64,000 nt of DNA, from contig NZ_FPAU01000001.1 of NCBI RefSeq assembly GCF_900116535.1, positions 124,001 to 188,000 of the forward strand, in the 5' to 3' direction. The DNA comes from Kosakonia arachidis (lineage in GTDB: Bacteria > Pseudomonadota > Gammaproteobacteria > Enterobacterales > Enterobacteriaceae). Under the pieces are notes generated by a model. It did no database searches. It saw only the letters and a program-made list of their open reading frames with translations, and was not told the origin of the DNA. The position numbers were made by a program, and so were the translations under genes. The number at the start of each line of letters is the position of its first letter. Within the stretch, counting starts at the first letter, position 1. Shown here piece by piece: positions 52,027 through 64,000 of this stretch.

Positions 52027-52914
52027 TTACCAGACGTATGTTAGCAAGCTGTGTGAATCCGGCACCATAAAGTCCACAGACATCATCACCGAAAGAGACG
52101 TGATGGCAACAATGGAGAACACAAACAGTTTGCGCGCCCACACTTTGTCATCTTCCACTTTGTATCCACGCAACGCCATGCCCAGCCACCAGAGGCTTAC
52201 CGCAGCGGCAACGACCAGGTATTTGTACCCGGCATAGCCGCCCAGCGACAACATCAGCGTGGCAATGGCAAACGCCAGGATATACAGCGTGATATGGTTT
52301 TTGGCCACAGAAATGCCTTTCACCACCGGCAGTACCGGAATATTCGCTGCCTGATAATCCTTAAAGCGGAAAATCGCGATGGCATAGGAGTGAGGCATTT
52401 GCCACAGGCTGAAAATCGCCAGCAGAATTGCCGCGCCGCTATCGAACTCGTTGGTGACCGCGCAGTAGCCAATCACCGGCGGCGCAGCGCCGGAGAGAGA
52501 ACCGATCAGCGTGCCGTAAACGGAGTTGCGCTTCATGTAGAGGCTATAAACGCCAACATAAACCACGAACCCCATCACCCCCAGCCAGCAGGCCAGCGGA
52601 TTGGCGCCAAACCACAGCAGCATAAAGCCAGCAATACCCAACAAGGCGGCGTACACCAGCGAGACTTTTGGCGAGATCAGCCCTCTGACCAGCACCCGGT
52701 TTTTCGTTCGTTCCATCTTTTTATCGATGTCACGATCGATGTAGTTGTTAAATACACAACCAGAGGCGACCACCAACGACACGCCAATCAGCGTGTAGAT
52801 GAACAGGGGATAGTCAATGTGGCCTTTGGAAGCCAGCAGGAACCCCCCAATCACGGAGATCAGATTGCCAAAAATAATGCCCGGTTTCGTAACTTGCAGG
52901 TATTGCTTAAACAT
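52027..52914 (-). CDS. cyoE: Protoheme IX farnesyltransferase
   Basis: A 295-residue UbiA-family membrane enzyme making heme O from heme B and farnesyl diphosphate, the cofactor of cytochrome bo3. The Asp-rich motif [18 protein letters not shown] is near residue 66, and the second, in [15 protein letters not shown], near 198. About eight membrane helices. Last gene of cyoABCDE, 11 bases after cyoD. Confidence 0.97.
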   Translation of the reverse strand: MFKQYLQVTKPGIIFGNLISVIGGFLLASKGHIDYPLFIYTLIGVSLVVASGCVFNNYIDRDIDKKMERTKNRVLVRGLISPKVSLVYAALLGIAGFMLLWFGANPLACWLGVMGFVVYVGVYSLYMKRNSVYGTLIGSLSGAAPPVIGYCAVTNEFDSGAAILLAIFSLWQMPHSYAIAIFRFKDYQAANIPVLPVVKGISVAKNHITLYILAFAIATLMLSLGGYAGYKYLVVAAAVSLWWLGMALRGYKVEDDKVWARKLFVFSIVAITSLSVMMSVDFMVPDSHSLLTYVW

Positions 52915-52925
52915 ACTCGCCGCTC

Positions 52926-53251
52926 TTAGTGAACCATCATGTTGTAGTTGAGGTTCCACATAATCCAGATGGAACCGACTACCAGGATAGCGATGATAAT
53001 CACGGTAAAGACAAAGGCGGTAAAGTTCCAGCCTTCATCAGACTTGGTGTTCATGTGCAGGAAGCAAACCAGATGCACCAGAATCTGAACTACGGCGGTG
53101 ACCAGGACAACGCCCAGAAGTACCGGCTTAGAAGCAGAACCGTTCATCACCATCCAGAACGGGATCACCGTCAGGATGATCGACAGGATGAAACCTGTCA
53201 TGTAGGTTTTTACGCTGCCATGGGAAGCGCCATGATCGTTAGAATGACTCA

Positions 53252-53252
<1 letters not shown>
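52926..53252 (-). CDS. cyoD: Cytochrome bo3 oxidase subunit IV
   Basis: A 108-residue membrane protein with three helices, the small fourth subunit of the ubiquinol oxidase. The signature [15 protein letters not shown] is near the start, and [18 protein letters not shown] near residue 60. Its ATG overlaps the cyoC stop (TAATG). One residue shorter than in E. coli. Confidence 0.97.
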
Positions 53253-56814
<3,562 letters not shown>

Positions 56815-57362
56815 TTAACGACCTCAATTCCACGGGATCTGGTGGCGCTTAAAGTGTGCGGGCATTTTACGGAAAGGTTGCGTTACTGTAAACATACTTG
56901 GCTCTGTGTCAGCAAGGTGTTACTGGGTTCTGCCGTTTATGTCACACGGAATGCAACAAACTGTAAAATCGGGTATTCGCACACCTGAAGTTGAGATTAT
57001 AACGGAAATGTTACATTACAATCAGCGCTGAGGGTAAATTGGTATAACCAATCAATTAATTAAACAAATAATTAACATGTGTTCAGCAATTTCTGTACAT
57101 TATTGGAACTAATGTGAAACCCAATAATTAATAACAGCGCTGAATCGTTAAAGAATAGCCCTTAATTTATAGCGCACAAAATAATTAAAGAAAATGTATA
57201 CATTTAATGGCAAATAACCGATTAGGACTGGATTAAAATAACGGTTATTAATTGTGCGAAATAATAACCATCATGAATTATTTAGTGGGGTTTTTATCCT
57301 TGCGATTGATTTTAAAAACAAAAAATCAGGGGAATTGTTAATTATGAAGGGATGACATTCTG
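56815..57362 (-). promoter_or_regulatory. AT-rich control region upstream of cyoA
   Basis: A 548-base stretch clearly richer in A and T than its neighbours, especially 57000-57360, with many TTAAT/ATTAA words. CAGCGCTGA occurs twice (57021 and 57135 areas), and TGATTTT/AAAATCA at about 57308-57328 can form a weak hairpin. It should contain the cyo promoter. In E. coli, ArcA, Fnr and Crp act here; I could not define exact sites. Confidence 0.55.
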
Positions 57363-57470
57363 ATGGCTGGAAATACCGCGCCGATTCCGGATGAATCCGC
57401 CATCCGCCGGGCTTACGCTCGTCAGCTTAAACGGCATCGTCATGATAAAAATCATCACTTTTATCAGTAA
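57363..57470 (+). CDS. Small ORF of 35 residues, J-domain-like fragment
   Basis: An ATG at 57363, with AAGGGATG about ten bases upstream, opens a 35-codon frame ending in TAA. The run AIRRAYARQLKRHRHDKNH followed by FYQ resembles the helix II-loop-helix III part of J domains in DjlB/DjlC-like proteins (RRAYA-LK-PDKDP-GFQ), but the HPD triad is not intact and the part before it is missing. It may be the front of a decayed gene or a small protein in its own right. I do not recognise an exact family. Confidence 0.35.
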   Translation: MAGNTAPIPDESAIRRAYARQLKRHRHDKNHHFYQ

Positions 57471-57474
57471 CTAA

Positions 57475-57837
57475 CTGCTGGAGTGTTTCTCTTTACCGCA
57501 CTTTTCGTTGAGCTGGAAAGAGGTTGCGACGCTCCGGTTCTGCGAGATAGCGGCCTTGTTACAAGTGCGTGCCGCACCCGCATGGCAGGCCGCAGCGATA
57601 GTGGGGAGCTTCATCATCTAACTGTGGGTCGTGCCGCTTTTACTGGCGTATTATGTGCGAGGAAAGCGTATCGCCAGGATAGTGCTGCCGCTCTAGTGGT
57701 TGCGGGATGGATTATGCTGGAGATCCGCTGTTTCATTTATAGGAAGCGGTTTTCAGCTACTCACCAGCGTACAACTGTGTTTCTCGCGTCATGATGCTGA
57801 CCAGCCGTGCTGGCTTATCCCGCCAGGTGGGGGATAA
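57475..57837 (+). pseudogene. Degenerate membrane-protein reading frame
   Basis: One plus-strand frame is open over about 120 codons except for stops at 57619-57621 and 57694-57696. Between them are hydrophobic stretches such as WQAAAIVGSFII and LWVVPLLLAYYVRGKRIARI with a basic end, the look of a two-helix membrane protein carrying nonsense mutations. No homologue is recognised. An overlapping ORF from 57483 in another frame is Cys/Arg-rich and looks spurious. The stretch ends in a strong inverted repeat. Confidence 0.4.
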
Positions 57838-57842
57838 GCCGT
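57811..57842. repeat. Inverted repeat GGCTTATCCC / GGGATAAGCC
   Basis: Ten-base exact arms enclose GCCAGGTGG. No T-run follows on the plus strand. It may end the transcript of the decayed gene or be a remnant of one. Confidence 0.55.
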
Positions 57843-58035
57843 AACCGGCATCAGTGGTACGCCAAAGGGTTGCGTTTATGTTTCTGTTACCTGTCGCGTT
57901 TCTGCAGCAATTTTCGCCAATAATCATGGCCATGGCGTGATTATTTTACCGGCGCTCTTCATGCACGTTCTTCATGGGCAATTTTTCTTCTATTAATAGT
58001 GCCAGCGCTTACTTTTTATCAGGTAAGCGCTGTGT
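57843..58035. other. Gene-free stretch before ampG, with a hairpin
   Basis: No ORF was recognised. AGCGCTTAC and GTAAGCGCT at about 58004-58031 form exact arms; on the minus strand this hairpin comes just after the ampG stop and could end its transcript. Confidence 0.5.
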
Positions 58036-59511
58036 TCACATCAGCCGTGTTTTGCGCAGTGCCAGCAGATCCAGCAGCCCGCCGAACAGAATACCGACCA
58101 TCGCCAGCAGCACGCCGCCTTCGAGAAGATGGGCGCCAATGGTCCAGTTCGCCATTCCGCTGGCCGTAACAATAAGCACCACCAGCCAGCCACTGAGCAG
58201 CAGACAGCCGACACTCAGTATGCGCAAAGCCAGACGGTAGGCCGACGGATATTCGCTGCGCGGCATAAAATGCCCGGTCTGCTGGGTAAATTCCAGCGTT
58301 CGCTTACACATTGCCAGCAGTAGCAAACCTGGTGCCGCGGCAATGATAGAGAAGAGATAAAACGTTGACCAACTGTAGGTTTCTACAAACCAACCCGCCA
58401 ACGGGCCGACGTACACGCGTCCGACAGCGGACAGCGCCGAAAGTAGAGCGAACTGGGTTGCGGAGAAGGATTTATTGCAAAGCGTCATTAATAACGCGAC
58501 AAACGCCGCCGTTCCCATACCGCCGCACAGATTCTCGAAGAACACGGCGGCACCCATGTTGACGATATCTTTCTGCGTGATGGACAGCAGCCAGTAACCA
58601 GCATTGGAAACCGCCTGTAAAAATCCGAAAATCATTAATGCGCGAAACAGGGAGAGGCGTTGCATTAATACCCCGCCATACAACGCGCCGATAATCGTTG
58701 CCACCAGCCCCAGCGTTTTGTTGACCACGCCGACTTCGCCCGCGTCAAAGCCGACGCCGCGAATCAAAAAAGTCGTCGTAAGGCTCATGGCAAAAGCATC
58801 GCCGAGTTTATACAGCACGATCAGCAGCAAAATCAGCCACGCATTATTGCGACCGAAGAAATCACGCAGCGGTTCGACAACGGCCTGTTCCAGCGTTTTC
58901 GGCACCGGAATGGTGTCTGTTGGCTCCGGCGCCAGTAGGGTGGCAATAATACAAGGGAGCAGCAGGGCTGCCATCAGCCAGTACATCCCTTGCCAACCGA
59001 GCCAGCGGTCGGCGAGCCACAACGCCAGCCCGCCGGAAACCAGCATGCCAAGTCGGTAGCCGAGTACGCTAATGGCTGCGCCAGCGCCGCGCTCTTCAAA
59101 AGGCAGGACATCCGTTTTCCAGGCATCGAACACAATATCCTGCGAGGCGGAACAGAAGGCAATCAGCACAGCCAGTGCCGCCATCCATCTCAAGTGGTTA
59201 GCCGGATCAAGGAAGCCCATTCCGGCGATGGAGGCCAGCAGCAACAGCTGCGTCAGCAGTAGCCAACCGCGACGCCTTCCCAATAGCGGTGGCGTGTAGC
59301 GATCCATCAGTGGCGACCAGAGGAATTTAAAGACGTAGGCCTGCCCTACCAGAGAGAAGAAACCGATGGTTTTCAGATCGACGTTTTCGACGGTCATCCA
59401 CGCCTGAAGCGTACCGCTGGTCAGAGCAAGGGGTAAACCGGAGGCAAAACCCAGAACAAGCAGAATCGCGGATTTGGGCTGCGTGAAGATGCGTAAGTAG
59501 TGGTTCGACAT
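58036..59511 (-). CDS. ampG: Muropeptide permease AmpG
   Basis: A 491-residue MFS-type inner-membrane protein with fourteen hydrophobic segments. AmpG imports GlcNAc-anhydroMurNAc and its peptides for cell-wall recycling and thereby controls induction of AmpC beta-lactamase where ampR-ampC exists. The start YLRIFTQPKSAILLVLGFASGLPLAL is strongly conserved. It is 40 bases after yajG, in the same direction, as in E. coli. Confidence 0.97.
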   Translation of the reverse strand: MSNHYLRIFTQPKSAILLVLGFASGLPLALTSGTLQAWMTVENVDLKTIGFFSLVGQAYVFKFLWSPLMDRYTPPLLGRRRGWLLLTQLLLLASIAGMGFLDPANHLRWMAALAVLIAFCSASQDIVFDAWKTDVLPFEERGAGAAISVLGYRLGMLVSGGLALWLADRWLGWQGMYWLMAALLLPCIIATLLAPEPTDTIPVPKTLEQAVVEPLRDFFGRNNAWLILLLIVLYKLGDAFAMSLTTTFLIRGVGFDAGEVGVVNKTLGLVATIIGALYGGVLMQRLSLFRALMIFGFLQAVSNAGYWLLSITQKDIVNMGAAVFFENLCGGMGTAAFVALLMTLCNKSFSATQFALLSALSAVGRVYVGPLAGWFVETYSWSTFYLFSIIAAAPGLLLLAMCKRTLEFTQQTGHFMPRSEYPSAYRLALRILSVGCLLLSGWLVVLIVTASGMANWTIGAHLLEGGVLLAMVGILFGGLLDLLALRKTRLM

Positions 59512-59520
59512 AAGTTAAAA

Positions 59521-59544
59521 ACTGGCCCGTAAAGCCGGGCCAGT
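59521..59544 (-). terminator. Hairpin between yajG and ampG
   Basis: ACTGGCCCG and CGGGCCAGT are exact arms around a short loop. On the minus strand it lies between yajG and ampG and could reduce read-through; the T-run is short. Confidence 0.6.
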
Positions 59545-59551
59545 GCTGCAA

Positions 59552-60130
59552 TTAGCGAGCGTTTTGCTTGATAAAATCGTGGATACTGGTGTCCTGAGAC
59601 ATATCCGCGATAGTGTCGGACAGCACGCTGTTAACTGCGGTAGTGATTTTGTCGTTAGTGGCCTGGAAAGCGCCTTCGACGTTATAGCTGGCACGGTAGT
59701 TTTTCGTCATCTTGTTGCCATTAGCTGCGGTAGCAATGATGGCGATATCCGCTTTGGTGGCGATGTTGTAACGCACGTTGCCCTGAGAAACGTCGGCATA
59801 CAGTTGGTTAACAATGATTTGCAGGTTTACCGCGCCGTTCGGCCCGATCATATAGCCGCGCGCCGTCATCTGTTTCTCCAGCACTTCCTGCAGCAGGAAA
59901 CGCAGATCGCGGGAGGCAGTTAAGGTGACCAGCTGATTGTCACGCGTTACTTTCGCCAGGGCCTGATCCTGACGTTGATCGGCACCGGTAATGCTTACGG
60001 TCACGCCCATCAGGCTCGGATCCTGCTGCGGCAGGGTGATTTTCGGTGAAATTTCGAGAGTTGTCGGCGAGGTAGCGCACCCGGCCAGCATAAATAAAGC
60101 GACCAACGGGAAGAGTAGTTTTTTAAACAT
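59552..60130 (-). CDS. yajG: YajG lipoprotein
   Basis: A 192-residue lipoprotein: the signal ends in LAGC with the lipidated cysteine at residue 18. The rest fits the YajG family (DUF), with the ITGADQRQD and GYMIGPNGAVNLQIIVNQLYADVSQG stretches. Found in the outer membrane in E. coli; role unknown. It is the first gene of yajG-ampG. Divergent from bolA over 301 bases. Confidence 0.94.
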   Translation of the reverse strand: MFKKLLFPLVALFMLAGCATSPTTLEISPKITLPQQDPSLMGVTVSITGADQRQDQALAKVTRDNQLVTLTASRDLRFLLQEVLEKQMTARGYMIGPNGAVNLQIIVNQLYADVSQGNVRYNIATKADIAIIATAANGNKMTKNYRASYNVEGAFQATNDKITTAVNSVLSDTIADMSQDTSIHDFIKQNAR

Positions 60131-60431
60131 GTTCAGGCTCTCAAGGGATCGTAAGCGTTTGGGGAAAAATTCTCGCCATCATAACATCGCCGCCGTTAAG
60201 GGGAAGTCCTCAACGTATGTAAATTCATCACTTTGCCTTTTTTCGGCATCAAAAAACATGTTGTTGAAGCGGGATGGCAAAAATCCGTCGTCTTTTAGAG
60301 AACTTCATCGCGTTGAACGAGCAAATCAGACGAACGCTAATTTTTTGTTGTTTTATTGTTATGAAAACGGTAAAAGCGGCTAACATTTAAAGAGATGGCT
60401 GGCATCTCAGCGTTGTCGGAGGCGTAACATC
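60131..60431. promoter_or_regulatory. yajG-bolA divergent control region
   Basis: Near the bolA end, GCGGCTAACAT at 60376-60386 resembles the -10 of the sigma-S 'gearbox' promoter bolAp1 of E. coli. The rest is AT-rich at 60330-60365 and gives no ORF. The ribosome site GGAGG is at 60418-60422. Confidence 0.5.
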
Positions 60432-60749
60432 ATGATGATGCGTGAACAGATAGAAGCAAAATTGAAAGCGGCATTCGAGCCTGTATTACTTGAAGTCGTA
60501 GATGAAAGTTACCGTCACAACGTTCCTGCGGGCTCCGAAAGCCATTTCAAAGTGGTGCTGGTAAGCGACTGCTTTACCGGAGAACGTTTTCTTAATCGCC
60601 ATCGCATGATTTATGGTACGTTGGCTGACGAACTGGCAACAACAATTCATGCACTTGCGCTGCATACTTACACGCTCAAAGAGTGGGAAGGTTTGCAGGA
60701 CACCCTCCTGAACTCGCCTCCATGTCGGGGTGCCGGAAGCATCGCTTAG
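60432..60749 (+). CDS. bolA: Transcriptional regulator BolA
   Basis: A 105-residue protein with the class II KH-like BolA fold. It acts in stress morphology and biofilm control and pairs with monothiol glutaredoxin Grx[23 protein letters not shown] and the His of [12 protein letters not shown] are present. The start at 60432 has GGAGG nine bases before; alternatives at 60435 and 60438 exist in the ATG run. At position 46 a Cys replaces the Arg of E. coli (VSDCFTGE). Confidence 0.95.
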   Translation: MMMREQIEAKLKAAFEPVLLEVVDESYRHNVPAGSESHFKVVLVSDCFTGERFLNRHRMIYGTLADELATTIHALALHTYTLKEWEGLQDTLLNSPPCRGAGSIA

Positions 60750-60804
60750 AAAACCAGGTTGCAACTGTCTGAACTTTTCCAGTATGTTGCATGCAGATTA
60801 TGTA

Positions 60805-60830
60805 AAAACGGCCTGCGGGCCGTTTTGTTT
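60805..60830 (+). terminator. Rho-independent terminator after bolA
   Basis: AAAACGGCC and GGCCGTTTT-type arms pair around TGCG, followed by GTTTTG. Confidence 0.8.
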
Positions 60831-62399
<1,569 letters not shown>

Positions 62400-62428
62400 T
62401 CGACTTCTGCGTTAGCAAAATGTAATAG

Positions 62429-62460
62429 GCCCGTCACCTGCTGGTGGCGGGCTTTTTTTA
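62429..62460 (+). terminator. Rho-independent terminator after tig
   Basis: GCCCGTCACC and GGTGGCGGGC are exact arms around TGCT, followed by TTTTTTTA. Confidence 0.93.
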
Positions 62461-62531
62461 TCGTATTGACATTTACAGATGTGTGCTAAAAGAGCGTTTC
62501 AGTGTTAGCGTAACAGCAAAAGATTGTTATG

Positions 62532-62558
62532 CTTGAAAACAGGCTTGGCCATCCCCAC
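62532..62558 (+). promoter_or_regulatory. Heat-shock (sigma-32) promoter of clpP
   Basis: CTTGAAA at 62532-62538 and CCCCAC at 62553-62558 are separated by 14 bases, fitting the sigma-32 consensus CTTGAAA-N11-16-CCCCATnT. E. coli clpP has such a promoter. Confidence 0.7.
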
Positions 62559-62683
62559 AAAGAGGGTATTGGCAGTAAAGGCTCTGGCTGATAATCCGTC
62601 CGTGAGGGGTCATAGTCAGATCCCACTCACTCAAGTACAATCAGTGCAGCAGGTTAGTTTATTTTTTTATCCAGGAGACGGAA

Positions 62684-63307
62684 ATGTCATACAGCGGCGA
62701 ACGAGATAACTTTGCACCCCATATGGCTCTGGTGCCAATGGTTATTGAACAGACCTCACGCGGTGAGCGCTCTTTCGATATCTACTCCCGTCTTCTCAAG
62801 GAACGCGTGATTTTTCTCACCGGCCAGGTCGAAGACCATATGGCAAACCTGATTGTGGCTCAAATGCTCTTTCTGGAAGCGGAAAATCCGGAAAAAGACA
62901 TTTACCTGTATATTAACTCTCCGGGCGGCGTGATTACTGCCGGGATGTCGATTTACGACACCATGCAGTTTATCAAGCCGGACGTCAGCACCATTTGTAT
63001 GGGACAGGCCGCCTCGATGGGCGCATTCCTGCTGACGGCGGGCGCAAAAGGCAAGCGTTTCTGCCTGCCAAATTCACGTGTGATGATTCACCAGCCGCTG
63101 GGTGGCTATCAGGGGCAGGCAACGGATATCGAAATTCACGCCCGTGAAATCCTGAAAGTGAAAGGCCGTATGAATGAACTTATGGCGTATCACACGGGTC
63201 AATCTTTAGAGCAAATTGAACGTGATACCGAGCGTGACCGCTTCCTTGCTGCGCAAGAAGCCGTGGATTACGGTCTGGTCGACTCAATTTTAACCCATCG
63301 TAACTAA
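62684..63307 (+). CDS. clpP: ATP-dependent Clp protease proteolytic subunit
   Basis: A 207-residue serine protease that forms a 14-subunit barrel and works with ClpX or ClpA. The catalytic serine lies in [11 protein letters not shown] near residue 111, the His in MIHQPLGG near 136 and the Asp near 185. A short propeptide ends before HMALVP, as in E. coli. CAGGAGACGG precedes the ATG. It lies 130 bases ahead of clpX. Confidence 0.98.
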   Translation: MSYSGERDNFAPHMALVPMVIEQTSRGERSFDIYSRLLKERVIFLTGQVEDHMANLIVAQMLFLEAENPEKDIYLYINSPGGVITAGMSIYDTMQFIKPDVSTICMGQAASMGAFLLTAGAKGKRFCLPNSRVMIHQPLGGYQGQATDIEIHAREILKVKGRMNELMAYHTGQSLEQIERDTERDRFLAAQEAVDYGLVDSILTHRN

Positions 63308-63437
63308 TGCTCAGATTGCATGTGCCGCTATACTATGTGATACACAAGCGGCATCATGCTTGAGTAACGTTTTGCGCCTGGAATGGCATTTGCGTCGTCA
63401 TGTGCGGCACAAAGAACAGATTAAGAGGTTTTGACTC

Positions 63438-64000
63438 ATGACAGATAAACGCAAAGATGGTTCGGGCAAACTGTTGTATTGCTCGTTTTGCGGCAAAAGC
63501 CAGCATGAAGTGCGTAAGCTGATCGCCGGGCCGTCCGTGTATATCTGCGACGAATGTGTAGATCTGTGTAACGACATTATTCGCGAAGAGATTAAAGAGG
63601 TTGCGCCACATCGTGAGCGCAGCGCACTCCCGACCCCGCATGAAATCCGCCACCATCTGGATGATTATGTTATTGGCCAGGAACAGGCAAAAAAAGTGCT
63701 GGCGGTAGCGGTCTATAACCACTACAAACGCCTGCGCAATGGCGATACCAGCAACGGCGTTGAATTGGGCAAAAGTAACATTTTGCTGATTGGGCCGACC
63801 GGTTCCGGTAAGACGTTGCTGGCTGAAACGCTGGCGCGTTTGCTGGATGTTCCATTCACCATGGCGGATGCCACTACGCTGACCGAAGCCGGTTACGTGG
63901 GGGAGGACGTCGAAAACATCATTCAGAAACTGCTACAAAAGTGCGATTACGATGTGCAGAAGGCGCAGCGCGGGATTGTTTACATCGATGAGATCGACAA
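63438..64000 (+). CDS. clpX: ATP-dependent Clp protease ATP-binding subunit ClpX, 5' part (partial)
   Basis: The first 187 codons of clpX, cut by the window end (E. coli ClpX has 424). The N-terminal zinc domain has [11 protein letters not shown] at 15-25 and CDECVDLC at about 37-44. The AAA+ domain has Walker [16 protein letters not shown] near residue 120, and the frame stops in YIDEID, the Walker B motif. ClpX unfolds substrates such as RpoS (handed over by RssB, the target of IraP) for ClpP. The start ATG at 63438 has AAGAGG about 10 bases before. Confidence 0.97.
   Translation, partial: MTDKRKDGSGKLLYCSFCGKSQHEVRKLIAGPSVYICDECVDLCNDIIREEIKEVAPHRERSALPTPHEIRHHLDDYVIGQEQAKKVLAVAVYNHYKRLRNGDTSNGVELGKSNILLIGPTGSGKTLLAETLARLLDVPFTMADATTLTEAGYVGEDVENIIQKLLQKCDYDVQKAQRGIVYIDEID

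Noticed and set aside
57483-57794. 103-codon ORF after the small J-like ORF
   Set aside because: Cys/Arg-rich with no hydrophobic pattern, while the overlapping frame with two stops has clear membrane helices; the intact frame looks accidental.
63323-63353. TGCCGCT / AGCGGCA inverted repeat between clpP and clpX
   Set aside because: No T-run follows and the genes are normally co-transcribed; it may be an mRNA structure but a terminator is not supported.

Overview
The window is a chromosomal segment of an enterobacterium (Enterobacteriaceae). Almost every protein reads as a close homologue of an Escherichia coli K-12 protein, and gene order follows the E. coli stretch from sbmA to clpX. The additions and losses relative to K-12 suggest the Enterobacter/Kosakonia/Klebsiella group rather than Escherichia. 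They are an extensin-like gene and an MdtG-like transporter after ddlA, a Rieske-FAD oxidoreductase where dgcC lies in E. coli, a peroxiredoxin C gene beside acpH, and a VOC/WYL-regulator pair where yajD lies. There is no rRNA, so genus cannot be fixed.

Layout. 1-6.0 kb: the 3' part of sbmA, yaiW, yaiY, yaiZ, ddlA, a divergent extensin-like putative LAS-fold peptidase, and an MFS pump. 6.0-10.3 kb: an ERIC element, iraP, phoA-psiF (PHO box present), and the Rieske-FAD oxidoreductase. 10.3-16.1 kb: proC, yaiI, aroL (with TyrR and TrpR sites), yaiA, aroM, ppnP, rdgC, mak. 16.1-22.7 kb: sbcDC and, divergently, phoBR (PHO box present). 22.9-28.8 kb: brnQ, proY, a decayed dehydrogenase fragment, malZ, a frameshifted micro-ORF, prxC. 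28.9-36.4 kb: acpH, queA-tgt-yajC-secD-secF, VOC protein and WYL regulator. 36.4-46.6 kb: tsx, yajI, nrdR-ribD-ribH-nusB-thiL-pgpA, yajO, and dxs-ispA-xseB. 46.7-51.8 kb: thiI, yajL-panE, yajQ, yajR. 52.0-56.8 kb: cyoABCDE. 56.8-58.0 kb: an AT-rich control region followed by gene debris. 58.0-64.0 kb: ampG-yajG, bolA, tig, clpP and the first 187 codons of clpX.

Functionally this is housekeeping DNA. It carries phosphate sensing and its targets (phoBR, phoA, psiF, iraP), the Sec accessory motor (yajC-secDF), queuosine modification (queA-tgt), riboflavin, thiamine and isoprenoid precursors, the terminal oxidase cytochrome bo3, and protein quality control (tig, clpPX). No prophage, plasmid, CRISPR array, tRNA or complete insertion sequence was seen.

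I did not find a convincing new multi-gene system. The most rewarding places are the lineage-specific insertions between conserved genes: the putative D,D-peptidase-like gene beside ddlA, the Rieske-FAD protein, the VOC/WYL pair, three sites of gene decay (25.9, 28.1 and 57.4-57.8 kb), a LacI-family-type palindrome before iraP, and pgpA without its usual ATG.
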